Numbered from the stretch's first letter, positions 11,761 through 23,766 are shown. The stretch: 64,000 bases of DNA from Aotearoamyces nothofagi (GCA_015345905.1 JADDTR010000010.1:558001-622000), one strand, 5' to 3'. Notes: a model not told the origin generated them from the letters alone. Numbers and translations are program-made.

Positions 11761-14700
11761 TTATCCAACGCCAACGCCCACCCCGGTAAAACCCCACTCA
11801 AACATCAACTCCCTCAAATGCTTTAACCGCAGCGGTTTCGTCAAGAAATAATCCGCCCCAGCAGCCTTCGCCGCATCCTGATCACGTTGTGAAGCTAGTC
11901 CTGTAAGTGCAACAATCAGAGCTCTTTTCAACGGTGTGTTATCAAGGGATGGTATTTTGGCTTGCATGCTTTCTAGCTTGCGTATCAGCGCTATTGATTC
12001 AAAGCCTGAGCAGATGGGCATGGAGAGGTCTAGATATATGTCAGAGATAGATAAGGCTATGAGCGGAATTGATTGGAAGTAGAAGAGGAGTAGGAGAACC
12101 CACCCATGAAAATAAGATCAAATCCCTCCATGCGACGACGCACGATATCAAAAGCAATAGCACCATCTTCCGCACATGAGATATCGGTATAATTCAGTTT
12201 CTCCATATATGTCTTGATAAGCCGAAGATTGATAATATTATCATCGACGCAGAGAATCCGTAACCCAGATGCTACTATTTCCTGAGGCAGTTCCGCACAG
12301 AGCTCCGCATGCTCGAGTGGAGGACTTGGCAATGGTGTTGCGACTCTTTCGCGGAACACCGGTGCAGGAGAGTAAGATATAGATCGAGAGTTACTGACAA
12401 CTTTATCTCCGATCGAGCTGTTTCTGTCTCTTCTGGTTGATGGTAGAGGCGATGAGGAGGGCTTGTCTGCACTTCCTAAGCAAGCATGTAAGACCTTGGA
12501 TAATTTATGCGGCCCAAATGGTGTCGTGAGTGTCTCTATTGATGCTTTTGAAGAAGAGCAGTTTCGGAATACCTGTTCTTGTCTTGTCTGATCGCAGATG
12601 ACGATTAAATGTACTTTCTTATCATAGTCTGCAATGATAGATAAGCACTTCTCAAGGCCATCTTCATCTGTAAGAACGAGGTCGGGTGATTGATTCTTGG
12701 CTGTTGCCGACAAGCCAAACCATTCAGTAAGGTATAGATAGAGCGATTCCTTCATTATGCCGGCTATTTTACTATGAAAGCCGTAGAGCGTGAATGTCTT
12801 GAAATTTATGTCCCAGATACCGGGCGAAGAAGGTGTTTCTAGGTCAGCGATCTGATCTGGTAACGACTCTTGTGATAAATGAGACAGATCTTGGTGCGGA
12901 GCTCGTAAGAGAGGTAACTTGACAACGACAGCGGTTCCTTTCCCAACCTGGCTTGTGACATCGACTGTTCCATGTTGCATTGACACGAGGCTCTTTACCA
13001 TATGTAAACCAAGCCCTATTATAGTTAGTGTTTTTCTTTTTGGGAATATATCCAACATTCAAAAACTTACCAGTGCCTGGCATAAGAGTAGTCTCCTGCG
13101 AAAAAGGAGTGAAAAGCTTTCTCGTCAAAAATTCTGGTGATATCCCCTTTCCACTATCCCGAACATTCAAAATGACCATCATTCGAGCCGAATCTGACTT
13201 TTGATGATGGTGCTCCGTGTGCACGTTTATTGGTTGTATGCTTAAGGAAATCCTGATATAGCCCTTTTGAGTGTACTTCAAGCTATTCCCAACCAAATTC
13301 ATGATGATTCGTTGCAAAGCACCTGCCACGCACATGAAGTTCCAGTTGCCAGGCATGATGTTTAGTATCACATCAACAGATCCAGATTTGTACAAGACAT
13401 GTTCAGTGACTGTTGCTCCCCCATTCTTTGGAACAGGGGTACGGTATAATGGTTGGTCGGAACGTGACGTATGGTGCAAGTATGCTGCAGAAACAATTAC
13501 CACCGAATCTTCGCAGATCTTGGCTACATCAGACAGGGAAGATCCAAGTACACCTGGTTCAAGTGCTGGCATGTTACTCTTTTCATGACTTGAATCCTGC
13601 CATGTGAGTGAACGATGGTTTCGAGCTGCTTCCCGTCCTTCTCTCCGAAGGTTGTTAATCTGCCCATGTTAGCTTTTGTCATTACCAATAGCGGGTATTT
13701 TAGAGAAATTGTGATCGGGGCTTCATGGAATTTCCAACAAGATATCTGCGATTGAGGGCATACGATTATTTAAATATCGAATGCATTTGTGGCAATTAAA
13801 AATTTGCATACCTTAGTGTACTCAAGAACATCAGTTATAGTTTCTAAAAGAACCTGCCCACAAGTTTCGATAGTATCACAAAATTCTCTTTGGCGTCTAT
13901 CGAGTGCTGAGACTGCAAGTAATTCTATGCCTTCGGGTCAGCTATGTTTTCAATCTAATGGACATGACTTCATACCGGCTGATGCAATAATCCCATGTAA
14001 AGGTGACCGAAGCTCCTATAATAAGACATTTAGGTTAACAATGCGAACAATAGATTCTTATCATAAACTTGTATGCCATGCAAATATCCGACTCCGAATA
14101 GCTTAATTCAAAAAAGGAGGGAATGTTTTAACAAGTCTACCCAGTACTTACATGAGATATACTTGAGATGAAATCCCCTTTCTGACGATCAGCTGCCCTC
14201 ATACTTGCTCTGCTACATTCAACTGAGACACTATTCAAAAATGCCCGAACAAACGAAACTTCAGTATCAGACGTGAAAACTGCTATTTCCTGCAACGAAA
14301 TAGCAAAGCAAGCAGCAATATGCGTTGCTTTCCCAGCTTCCGAAAGCGGACCAAAGACGACTTGTCTGACTCCCGGAAAGCAGTCCATGATTGATTTGGC
14401 GTCTTTAGTTTTCGAGTTGGGAGTTGACGGTGGTGAGCTAGAACGTGATTGCGGGATTTTCATAGGTTCTTCTTCTGATGAAGACTCAGCCCCGTTCTCG
14501 TTGAATGACCACAATTTTCCATTGGGATATTTCCTGATCAATCTTTGTATAAATTTGATATCGGGCGGTCGGAAAGAGTAATCCGTATTAGGGGTCTTTC
14601 CATCTAGTGATGAAGCGCTTTTCGTTGAAAAGCTCAAGATCTCAGAAACGGCCGGGTGATTGGTAGTTGGCACAGAGTTGTAATAGTCTTGTGAGGCTTT

Positions 14701-16021
14701 GGATGGTAAAGAATCGTTTCCTGGAGAATATAATGGAGAGTCTTCCCCTGTGAAGAACGTCTCGTTGTCAAATTCTTGGTGGCTTGAAGCACCATCATGT
14801 ACATGGTCGACACCAATAGCAACTACGCTTGTCGTACTTGAAGGATGTACGTCAAAAAAGACGGTATAATCCGCATTGAGTGACTCCCTCAGCAAGTTTG
14901 ATGCCCTTGAAAATATACGGGTGTGTGTTAGTTCGTCCTGTTCGGGCATTGGATCAAGTTTGCTATGCGTTGACCATATGTCACTGCCTGATGAATCATC
15001 GGTTTTTATGGCATCCATCAATGCTGCCTTGTCAGCTTTTAAAGACTCGTGCAAGCTGTGAGATGCACGAGGACTGTGGGTTCCTGGGGTAGGAAACCCG
15101 TCGTGTGCCACTGCATCGAGGGCTTTGCCATATGGCATACCGAATTCGAAATCGTCATGCTCCTTCCATTGCGGTGGAATATTACCTTTGCCATCAACTA
15201 AGGCAGCCAATCCTTTCGACATGACTCTGTTCCGGTACCGCAGCTTGATTCCTCTTTTCAACTCAAGATATTCCATAACATTGCGTGCCGTGACTCCGAG
15301 AAGATCTATTTCAGACTTGGCTAGTGGGCCTCGCGGTCTATCATCAATAACAAATATGCTGCCGATTGCCAAATTTGCTTTGGTCAACAGAGGAGTGCCT
15401 GCGTAGAAGCGGAACTTTGGACCACCAACAACAAATGGTAGCTTGCAAAATTTGTCGTCTTTGGAAAGATCCGATACACTGAAGCAACTGTAGGTGCCTG
15501 GAACACGAGCGACCTCAATTGTACTCTGTTGCGGTTAATATAAATCCGGTAAAGGTGATAAGAGACTTACATCGCCAAGTGACCCACCGCGCTCATTGCT
15601 AACCACGAATATCAGTGGATACGTCCAAATAGTTGCATTCTATTTGCACTTACATCCCACATCCCATCCCCAGAGTATGCTCTGGTTCATGCTGCGGTTG
15701 ATCTTCTAAATCCATTGTTCTCGTTGATTCTGCAAGAAAGTACTGTGACGTTCAGCTAGTTGACTATCAAGATGAACGTGGAGATTTAACCTCGGTATCC
15801 CGGTCTATGATAGACATCGTTGCTCTTTGCATACCCAGCCGGCATGTAACCAGTTGCATCAGCGCTGTTAAGGTAGTATTGGGACTGGATAACTGGATAC
15901 TGGCAGCCTCTCCAGCGCTGGCTCCAACAGCTCCGTCTCTCGTTGGCGTGCCATTGAGTGGGGGAACGTAGTACTTGCGCACCTCGCGGAGTCGCCGTCG
16001 CTCCAATGCAGGATTGTCCAT
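11761..16021 (-). CDS. Hybrid histidine kinase with GAF, HisKA, HATPase and receiver domains
   Basis: Phosphorelay sensor. Nine exons (15791-16021, 15654-15742, 15571-15598, 14152-15525, 13976-14015, 13812-13924, 13071-13659, 12104-13015, 11761-12029) join in frame to 1214 aa. The N-terminus MDNPALERRRLREVRKYYVPP and a GAF-like region (YFLAESTRTMDL, EVARVPGTYSCFSVSDLSKD, NLAIGSIFVIDDRPRG) are followed by a long disordered linker. The H-box SSISHELRSPLHG has its His at 574, the last codon before an intron. The ATPase domain shows LVGNSLKYTQKGY (N), DSGKGIS (G1), LFTPFSQE (F) and GTGLGLHMV (G2). The receiver has VDDN, the acceptor Asp about 1126 in LIFMDLSMP, ALTGLAS and the KPLRLKHL lysine. 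No transmembrane segment is seen, so it is probably cytoplasmic. All catalytic residues are present. The input signal is unknown. Confidence 0.9.
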
Positions 16022-17499
16022 GGTGATATAGTGACAGAAAAATGGCCAAACATATGAGTGGCTATGGGGCTCAAGAAATACGGCTACCACGGCAGCCAAA
16101 AGCCGATGATGCAGAGGAGTGTGATAGATGGAAGCATATAGATATCAAACTATGGCACTTGAAGTGGCAGTTGAAGTGCACGAACGAAAAGAAAGATGAA
16201 GCCAAAGGAATGGACAGGCGACGATAGCAGCGAGACATGAGCTGTCAGATGAGATCTCTCTTTCAGCCACAGAGGGCTATACCTAGAGCATACATTGAAC
16301 CTTGAGCCTCCGAATCAGGCACCCAAACTTCGGCTGTGCGGGGGGGAGGAGTCCTCTCCGCAGTCTACCCTGATGCGGCCCGCGTTTTGCTTTGAACCGT
16401 AACGACCGCAGCCTCCTATGGCAGCCTCCGTCTAGGGCCAGAGGCGGTTTCCGTACGACTTCCCGTGACCAACATGGATGCGCATGATTTGGCTTCACAG
16501 GAGTGCCATCGGGGCCCTCCGGTGCTATGTCTCCCTCAGGCATCTAGGAAATAAGGCAGCCAGCGAGGAACATTACGGCTTGGATGTTCCCCGAATGCAG
16601 ATTTAGAGTTTTGGACGCCAAGGCCTATGCCAGCCAAGCGAATCGTGGTCTATGCCGCAACGAGCAGCGGGCAAGGCGTGCGATTAGCGATGGAGAGATG
16701 GCGATTACCTCAAGACAAGAACAGCAGCTGGGCGACTAGCTTAGCGAGTAAGCGGCGCGAGAGGACGCGATGGAGCGCTATGGACGTTGTGGACAACCCC
16801 AGCCAATTTGCCGGGTAAGGCACAGAGTTGTCCCACGGCCGCAACAAAAGCCATTTCCCGGCCAGGCCATTTTTGGTCTGTTCCACGCACTCTGCCGAGG
16901 GGAAAGAAAGATGGATTCAGTCAAGAGCCTCTCTCGCAAGTGACTTACAGTTACTTACGCATAGTTGCTTCAACTGGCTGTCCTGTTGTGTCTGTCCCAT
17001 ATCAGCCGCTCCTCTACAACCATGTGGCTATTCGCCAGCATATGCAATCAGGAATCAGAAAAATTAAAATAGTTGCATAGAGAATGCATGTAATCAAGGA
17101 AATATGACTGGGTGGAAATCTGAAGCTGCTGCTTACTACCATACTCTGAAGGGTAGGATCCATGACCGATGTAGCATAAGATACACTCAACTCTCATACA
17201 TACTGTACCTACCTCACTAAACACCCCAACCTATTAGCACTGCTACCTTCAATGGTCTTAAGCCATAGTGCGTGCCACGGCAAGATGAAGAATCCACCAA
17301 CTTAATATAGGAATAAAAAGACAAGCGCTAGATGCATTTGGCTGTCTGTATATATATATATGTTCGACAGGAACACAAGTACATTCCTCAGGTAGATGAA
17401 GTCCAAAGCTCCGCCCGGGGTCTTGATGCCTCAGCTCCCCGTACCCCGGCATGGATTATCTCCAGTTCCGCGCACCTTCTCAAAAGGTCCAGGCACTCG

Positions 17500-17513
17500 T
17501 CGGCCGGATCCGA
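17500..17513. promoter_or_regulatory. Candidate UaY binding site (TCGG-N6-CCGA)
   Basis: The sequence TCGG-CCGGAT-CCGA is a perfect match to the TCGG-N6-CCGA element known from Aspergillus nidulans as the site of UaY, the Zn2Cys6 activator of purine-use genes. It ends 273 bases before the start of the xanA homologue, whose A. nidulans counterpart belongs to the UaY regulon. It overlaps a GATA sequence (CGATAG, 17511-17516). The match is seen directly; binding is inferred. Confidence 0.65.
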
Positions 17514-17550
17514 TAGGCAGGCCCGAACGCTCTGATTGGGTAGATCTAGA

Positions 17551-17557
17551 CGATAAG
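17551..17557 (+). promoter_or_regulatory. Candidate AreA (GATA factor) site
   Basis: CGATAAG fits the HGATAR consensus of the nitrogen regulator AreA and lies 38 bases downstream of the UaY-type element. A second site in reverse orientation (TTATCG) is at 17625-17630. GATA sites occur often by chance; the context in front of a purine-catabolic gene raises the likelihood. Confidence 0.4.
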
Positions 17558-17627
17558 AAGATCTGTCGCTAGCACTTCGCCGTGTGGCCAAACAGATCAA
17601 TTGTCAGCAAACTGTGGATCGTCATTA

Positions 17628-17645
17628 TCGGCCGGTGGCCACCGA
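17628..17645. promoter_or_regulatory. Inverted repeat TCGG-N10-CCGA
   Basis: TCGG and CCGA half-sites lie 10 bases apart, and the spacer (CCGGTGGCCA) is itself nearly palindromic. The arms equal those of the UaY-type element upstream but with longer spacing. It could be a Zn2Cys6 dimer site for another regulator or a weak second site. Confidence 0.3.
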
Positions 17646-17786
17646 CGAAGATGGCCGTCGGGGTACTGGGTCCCTATTTAAAGGATGCAGTATTTCCTGT
17701 TGGGAATCTCTTCATCAAGTACTGTCAATCAGCCGAACACATTACAGTATAACGACTTAACGTACCGGCCAAAAGAAATAGTCACA

Positions 17787-18914
17787 ATGGCAATCAAGCC
17801 TCTCGAAGTTCGGCCACTTGCAGGCCCACCAGGCTCCGATATCAGATTCGGCGCTGAAATCGACAATGTCGATATCGAGAACCTCACCGACTCCGAATTC
17901 CAAGCTCTCGAAGATGCTCTTTACAAGTATCAGGTTGTCGTTCTGAAGAACCAATCGGGCTTAACCCCCAAGGCGCAATTCCTTCTCACCCAGCGCTTCG
18001 ACCCAGCGGCCAGCACTTACGGTCATGGCAAGACGCTCGACGCAAAGCGATCGGTGCTGCACCCTGATCTCAAGACGATCCCGCACCAGCCACAAGTCCA
18101 GGTCATTGGAAACGGGCTTTACGAGTCGTATGAAGGTTTGACAAATATACAGCTTCGACACCCACACCATAGGACTTTCCATAAGGATCTCATTCCTGAA
18201 AAGGATGACCTTATTGCTACGAGATTCTACAGATGGCACATCGATGCCGCACTTTATGACCTTAACCCGCCGAAAGTCACATCTCTGCTAGCTGTTCAGG
18301 TCCCATCTGGTCGTCGCCAGACATTGCGATATGATGACGGCACTGGCGATGAGCTAGACGTTCCCCTCGGAACCACAGCCTTTGTCAGCGGCGAGACAAT
18401 GTATGACATTCTCTCGGAATCCGACAAAGCCTTCGTACGCGGCTCAAAAGTCGAATACGCAGGACATCCATACATCTGGATGTCAACTGCTAAGTCCCGT
18501 TCCGACGGACTCGGCATGGTATCCGACGGTCTCGAACTACCTACGTCTGAGCTACCACCCATCGACGAGGATAAGATTAAGATCCTGCCGATGTGCTGGA
18601 AGAATCCATCCACCGGTCGACTTGCGCTTCAGATCCACCCTTCAGCTATCAAAGCTATCCATCTCGCTGATGGATCAAAGATTGAGGATTTGAAAGAGGT
18701 CAGAGATATTGTGCATAAACTCCAACGACCAGGAATTGCACCAAAATATGTGTATCCCCATGATTGGCAAGAGGGCGATTTTGTGCTATTCCACAACAGG
18801 GGTGTCATCCACAGCGTCGTCGGCGCTTTCGCACCGGAAGAAAAGCGCTTGTTCAGACAATGCAATGTCGCGGCATCTAAAGGTGTAATTGGCCCAGATG
18901 GGCTCGTCTACTAA
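17787..18914 (+). CDS. xanA: Alpha-ketoglutarate-dependent xanthine dioxygenase
   Basis: Fe(II)/2-oxoglutarate enzyme of the TauD superfamily that oxidises xanthine to uric acid in the cytoplasm, a fungal alternative to the molybdenum hydroxylase route. Single exon, 375 aa (A. nidulans XanA has 370). The iron ligands are visible as H151 and D153 in WHIDAALYDLNPPKV and H342 in HNRGVIHSV, offset by two from the XanA ligands as I recall them (H149, D151, H340). IWMSTAKSRSDGLGMVSDG and RQTLRYDDG are further matches to the XanA family. The start at 17787 precedes the conserved MAIKPLEVRPL; frame open upstream is leader. A UaY-type element and GATA sites upstream fit control by purine and nitrogen supply. 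Confidence 0.92.
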   Translation: MAIKPLEVRPLAGPPGSDIRFGAEIDNVDIENLTDSEFQALEDALYKYQVVVLKNQSGLTPKAQFLLTQRFDPAASTYGHGKTLDAKRSVLHPDLKTIPHQPQVQVIGNGLYESYEGLTNIQLRHPHHRTFHKDLIPEKDDLIATRFYRWHIDAALYDLNPPKVTSLLAVQVPSGRRQTLRYDDGTGDELDVPLGTTAFVSGETMYDILSESDKAFVRGSKVEYAGHPYIWMSTAKSRSDGLGMVSDGLELPTSELPPIDEDKIKILPMCWKNPSTGRLALQIHPSAIKAIHLADGSKIEDLKEVRDIVHKLQRPGIAPKYVYPHDWQEGDFVLFHNRGVIHSVVGAFAPEEKRLFRQCNVAASKGVIGPDGLVY

Positions 18915-19461
18915 AACTGCTTATTTTCATCGGGCGGTCTGGTGATGATGAGATAGCGATGGGGAAACAACAATGACATATAACGAACTCGGCGCTTATT
19001 TGTATAAAGGACGGACGTACCCAAGCCTGCTATTTATTTAAAAAAATATGATGAATTTCATCATGTGACGATAGCGAGGAACTCGGCGTTCTGGACCGAA
19101 AATGGACAAGATACGTTGGACGTACCTAAGCCTGATATCCTGCCTGGATGGCATGGATAGAGAGGAACTCGGCGTTTTGGGAATTAAAATAAATGAGCGT
19201 AGCAAGCGTATACCCCTGTTGTGTCAGAGCTTTGCATACAGTAGATTCTTTTGGTTTTTAGTGTTCGGTTTAGTTTAGGGGAAGCAGTAACACGAGATTG
19301 GGAGAGTGGCCAGCCTGCACTGTTTCCAATCAGGATTGCCTCTAGTCTAGCTTTTACATGACTAAATATGTATAAGGATGTCTTTTAATGGCGTCCTACT
19401 ATCGTTGCCTTCAGTGCCACTGACAGTTTACTTTTATGATATAAGCTATACTGCAGACAGC
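18915..19461. repeat. 3' flank of xanA with degenerate tandem triplication
   Basis: Three copies of GAACTCGGCG start at 18985, 19079 and 19165 (spacing 94 and 86). The first two are followed by a shared GGACGTACC(C/T)AAGCCTG block. A perfect 17-base palindrome, ATGATGAATTTCATCAT, lies at 19048-19064. No coding potential. It looks like a local duplication that has diverged. Confidence 0.5.
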
Positions 19462-20568
19462 CTACTCCCCAGATGGTCCGGTCAATGTAGTCGACAACAA
19501 TGGCGGTGGAGTGAAAGACGGCGAGCCATCCGAGTTCCACAGTAGTTTTTCGGCCATGGTATATCTTGTGTCGTCGCATGCGCCGGCTGAATTGGCATCA
19601 GCGTTGTACACAAGCCACGTTTCTGTGCCGTCGGGGCTGGTGAAAAATCTAGGATAATATTAGCTTCTAACACGCTTTATCTTTAGAATAGCACGAAAAG
19701 AATTACTAGATATATAAGTAAAATACTCACCCATTACTACCTGGTCCATAATTCCCATTCGCACTACTCAATACTGGCCCCTTCTTACTCCACGCGGCTG
19801 ATGTTGCGGGATCAGTGCTCCCATCCCATGTCAATAATCCCAGAGCATAATAACTCGTCCAGCAGCTTGATGCTGAGAAGGTCAAATATGTCTTGCCACC
19901 ACCGTAGAGCGCAGCTGGTGCTTCGTTGACGGCGCCACCCTCCGTTTCCCAAGAGCTCGCAGGCGTGGAAATGATGTGCACGGTCCCGATGGCCGTGGGA
20001 GATGTTAGAGGTGCAATGCACAGGGATTGCAGAGAGCCGCCGTTGAAGCAGGAATGCACGAGGTAGTTTCCCCAGGTGTTGAAGCGGAGGACCGTCCCAT
20101 CGATCCCCCAGTCTGTGGTTAGTTGCCCGGTATAGGCAAAATCATCCCAGGGAGTTGCTCCTCCTGCAATGCATTAGCAGTGAAGAAAAAGTGTGGAGAG
20201 TGTATACCTGTGAGAACATGGACATGCTGCTCGGTCAAGTCGGCGCTTATGCCGGCAGTGTAATAGATGTACCACTTCGAATTTAGGTAGTGGACCTCGG
20301 GAGACCAGACGTTGCAGCAGCGCGATGCCGTGGTCGTGGAGTATACAACTTTCTTCGTTGACGTCTTTAGGCCATTGAGAGTCGTAGCACGGGAGATCTC
20401 AACGTCAGTCCATGTTGTTGTAAGGAGGTAGTAATATCCTCCGGTGTAAACAATGAAGGGGTCACTTCCTCCGGGTGAACGGAGCGGGTTGGTGTATGTT
20501 GCAGCACTACTGAAGCCGAGGAAGTTTACAAAGATAAAGAGGAATGTGAAAATGCGTAGAGAAGACAT
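19462..20568 (-). CDS. Secreted GH43 exo-alpha-L-arabinofuranosidase-like enzyme
   Basis: Three exons (20208-20568, 19731-20163, 19462-19648) give 326 aa. A signal peptide (MSSLRIFTFLFIFVNFLGFSS) precedes a five-bladed beta-propeller typical of GH43. The catalytic base is Asp36 in GGSDPFIV. The conserved WSPEVHYLNSKWYIYYTAG strand follows, and the general acid is Glu200 in GGAVNEAPAALY. The NEAP context and WDDFAYTG resemble subfamily 26, whose characterised members release arabinose from alpha-1,5-arabinan, but the subfamily is my inference. It is transcribed away from the endo-arabinanase gene across a 1.8-kb shared upstream region, so the pair would cut arabinan from the end and internally. 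Confidence 0.85.
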
Positions 20569-22405
20569 TGTGAGCTACGCAGATATGGATGTCTGGATAA
20601 TATTGGATCACTTAACTTGGGCACAGAGTTTGCCTTTGTATATCTACTAAAGGGCCTTCGTTCCCCGAATTCCAAGGCTGGACCATGGATAGGGTGGAAT
20701 ATATTGATGATAGCCTGAAGACGTGCGTTCATGGAGAATTATAATAGAAAATAAGCATCCTGGCGATGGCGCACCCCAGGCCCACTGGTTGACTTGACGG
20801 AGAATTGCAGGCCGCGGTGCAGATGCGCACGAATCGGCGAGGGAGAGGCTCGTCCTCTACAATCGGTACATGAGGGCATATGAAGAATGCGGGGTCGAGA
20901 TATGGATGGTAGATGGAGTTCCCTTGTTGCTGGTGGAAGAACTGCTGGTGGAAGTCTGGATAAAGCCAAACGGCCTGGGCCTTCCAATTCGGGCCAGGTA
21001 CGGTTGAATCAGCGTGCATACGTACATACGGCAAGGCACAGGAACTTGTAACGAGACAGCCGTGACCTCCCAACCCTCAACGCACCGTTGTCGAAGCTCT
21101 TCCAGCCTCTTTCTTTCCCACAAAAATCCACGAACCCAGAAACCCACAGGGTCGGAGCAGATATTGTCGGAGTAGTAGCTATCCGTATCCTTATTGACGA
21201 TAGCTTCCGTGCAATCGTTTTCTCCATGCTATCGCCGTCATATACGCATCTCCAAATTGCACGGCTTGGAACGGCCACCAACGCTTCAAAAGCCGACACA
21301 ATTCTTTACGCCGCCGGGAAGATGCTTAAGTAATTGATACTGGTGCTATTTATTGGTGGATTGATTGATTTCTTCATACACGATGGATGCATTGAGCCTT
21401 GCCTGAGCATACCTTGTTTGAAGACAAACGGGTTTCCTATTTATTAAACGTCGCCCTTGCAAGGGAGGGAATGAATACCGAGAAGCGGCCCAATCGCCTC
21501 ACAAATCACAACGCATTACACACACAGCACAGAAAACCTGCCAGGCTCTCTGCCTCTGTCACATCTCGCGAAGGGCATCATCATTGTCCAGAATGTCTGG
21601 GACTTCAGACTCCCCAAGAGTGACGGCTATATTGAGACTGGCTGTGTCCGGGTTAAGAGATTCATGCTCGGCCTTCTGCGATACCCCAGCCTCTGTGATG
21701 AAAGAGTACTCAAGTACTGCTTTAGATACCATTAGATAGGAGCCGTGGTCCTTTGCAAATCAATCGGTTTGAACCGGCTTCCTCACATATATAAACCCCC
21801 TTCAGGGCATCCGGCTCTTGAGACAGCGCCAAGAATTAAGCTTAACAGGGGGACAGGTAGACAGGAGGGCAGGAAGATCTGCGTCTGCACTGACGGACCG
21901 GAAGCTATTTCGAGCTTTCCTCGGGCACTCTGCACTCCTCTGCACTCTGCGTCTGCACCTGCAGGCACATGACAGCTAATCTAGGTGTCTTGGTCTCCTC
22001 TGGTTAGTTCGACTCAGGGGTAAGGTAGTTCCTTCCTTTAATCTTCCGTCAATCTTCCATCAATCTTCATTTATGGATTGCACGAGTCTGCGCTGTTTTG
22101 TACTGTGTTGTGGTCCTCTAAAGGCAGTCCACTAGAGTCTCTAGAGTCCCTACGCGCTCTAATATCTGTCATCTGGTCAATCCACACCCCACCGCACCTA
22201 TATTGGCAATATGGTTCATATATGCGAGGCATTTCAATGTGCCTAGAGACCCTGAGATATCGACTGGACATCTCCGCTAGGTTTCCACGAATGATAGGCT
22301 AACTACACTCCGGCCTTTGTCGCCTTGATAGAACTTCGTATAAGTATAGTATCTTCTACTCTCATTCTCTACTGTTTCCTGCTGTGTACTTCCGATTTTC
22401 CCAAA
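20569..22405. other. Divergent promoter region between two GH43 genes
   Basis: 1.84 kb with no convincing gene. Candidate elements are a GGCTAA (XlnR-like half-site) at about 22297 and CGGGTTAA at 21649-21656, which shares its core with the repeats before the GH78-like gene. An ATCTTCC(A/G)TCA repeat lies near 22040-22065. These short matches are weak on their own. Confidence 0.4.
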
Positions 22406-23550
22406 ATGTTTACCTTTCTCCTTTCTGTCGCTGCTCTCCTCTTCGGAGTAGCACCGCTAGCACAAGCCTACTCTAGTCCAGGTGCATGCTCCGGTGCCTG
22501 CTGGGCTCATGATCCCGCTGTGATCCAACGAGCCAGCGATGGGAAATACTTCAAATTCAATACCGGCGGAGGAATTGAGATCGCATCTGCAAGTTCACTA
22601 AGTGGTCCGTGGACTTTGACTGGTTATGTTCTTCCAGATGGAAGCTCGATTGACATCAACGGGGGTACTGACCTTTGGGTTCGTTCGCTCACAGTATCAT
22701 ATACCATCTATGTCCGTGCTAAATCCTATATTTTAGGCACCCGATGTCCATTTAGTCGGCAGCACCTACTACCTCTACTACGCTGTCTCGACTTTCGGGT
22801 CCCAGACCTCTTCCATCGGGCTCGCCACATCCACAACTCTCGAAGCTGGATCCTGGACCGACAAAGGCGCAATCGGCGTCTCCTCTACATCTGCAAAACC
22901 ATACAACGCCATCGACCCCAATCTAATTGCTGTCGGCAGCAGCTATTATTTGAACTTCGGCTCTTTCTGGGCTGATATCTACCAAGTCGAGCTTAACTCT
23001 GCAGCGACAAAAACCGGGGGCGGAAGCAGTTATCAAATTGCTTATACAAGCAGTGGCACACATGCGGAGGAGGGCAGTTTTATGTTTTATTATAGTGGTT
23101 ACTATTATCTGCTTTGGTCTGCGGGTATTTGTTGTGGTTATGATACGTTAGTCTAATTTCATTAGTATTGTCTATAAGTTATCACACTAATCTTATTTCT
23201 CTAGATCTCTCCCGGCTTCTGGCGCTGAGTACAGCATCAAAGTATGCCGTTCTACTTCTGCCACTGGCGGATTTGTACGTTCCGAATTTCTCTCCCATCT
23301 GAAGCTCAACTTAACTTACAAAAAACAGGTCGATAAATCAGGCACATCATGTACTTCTGGTGGTGGCACTACGCTCCTTGCAAGCCACGGCACAGTCTAT
23401 GGCCCAGGCGGCCAAGGAGTATTCACCGACTCATCAAAAGGTCTGGTCCTATACTATCACTACGCCGATACCACTGTGGGATTGGGTGATGGAAGCTATT
23501 TATTCGGCTGGAATAAATTGACTTGGTCGGATGGATGGCCCGTTGTTTAG
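22406..23550 (+). CDS. Secreted GH43 arabinan endo-1,5-alpha-L-arabinosidase
   Basis: Four exons (22406-22678, 22737-23146, 23205-23274, 23329-23550) encode 324 aa. A signal peptide ending ...APLAQA precedes the propeller. Catalytic residues of endo-arabinanases are in place: base Asp36 in AHDPAVIQ, pKa-setting Asp151 in NAIDPNLI and the acid Glu in [20 protein letters not shown] (202 or 203). [20 protein letters not shown] and SAGICCGYD are hallmark strings of fungal AbnA/AbnC enzymes, which act outside the cell on the arabinan side chains of pectin. The first donor is the unusual GTTCGT, but the join restores W-APDVH exactly. Confidence 0.9.
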
Positions 23551-23766
23551 CCTTGGAAGTTGAGAACAATAGCACTCGTAGTATACGTATCTCATTCTCA
23601 GTAATTATTATTCAAGAATTTTAGGAATCGGTTCTCTATAATCCAGTATAGATTATTCTGAGACGTGGCAACTGCCACTTTGAACATCAGCGATTGATAT
23701 TATAAAGAAATACTCCCAAAACAAAACGTCGATGTGCGCGAGCCTCTACACCATAGATATTCAAAA

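Larger units (their letters stand above)
16022..17786. other. Long intergenic upstream of the kinase and of xanA
   Basis: A 1.77-kb divergent region. The left part is the kinase upstream flank and shows no recognisable gene. The right 300 bases carry purine/nitrogen-regulation elements listed separately (17500-17645) and a TATTTAAA box at 17675-17682, about 105 bases before the xanA start. Confidence 0.5.

Noticed and set aside
20729-21299. Minus-strand frames of 80-114 codons in the GH43 divergent region
   Set aside because: Three overlapping frames with no shared domain and no good splice pattern; treated as non-coding promoter sequence.
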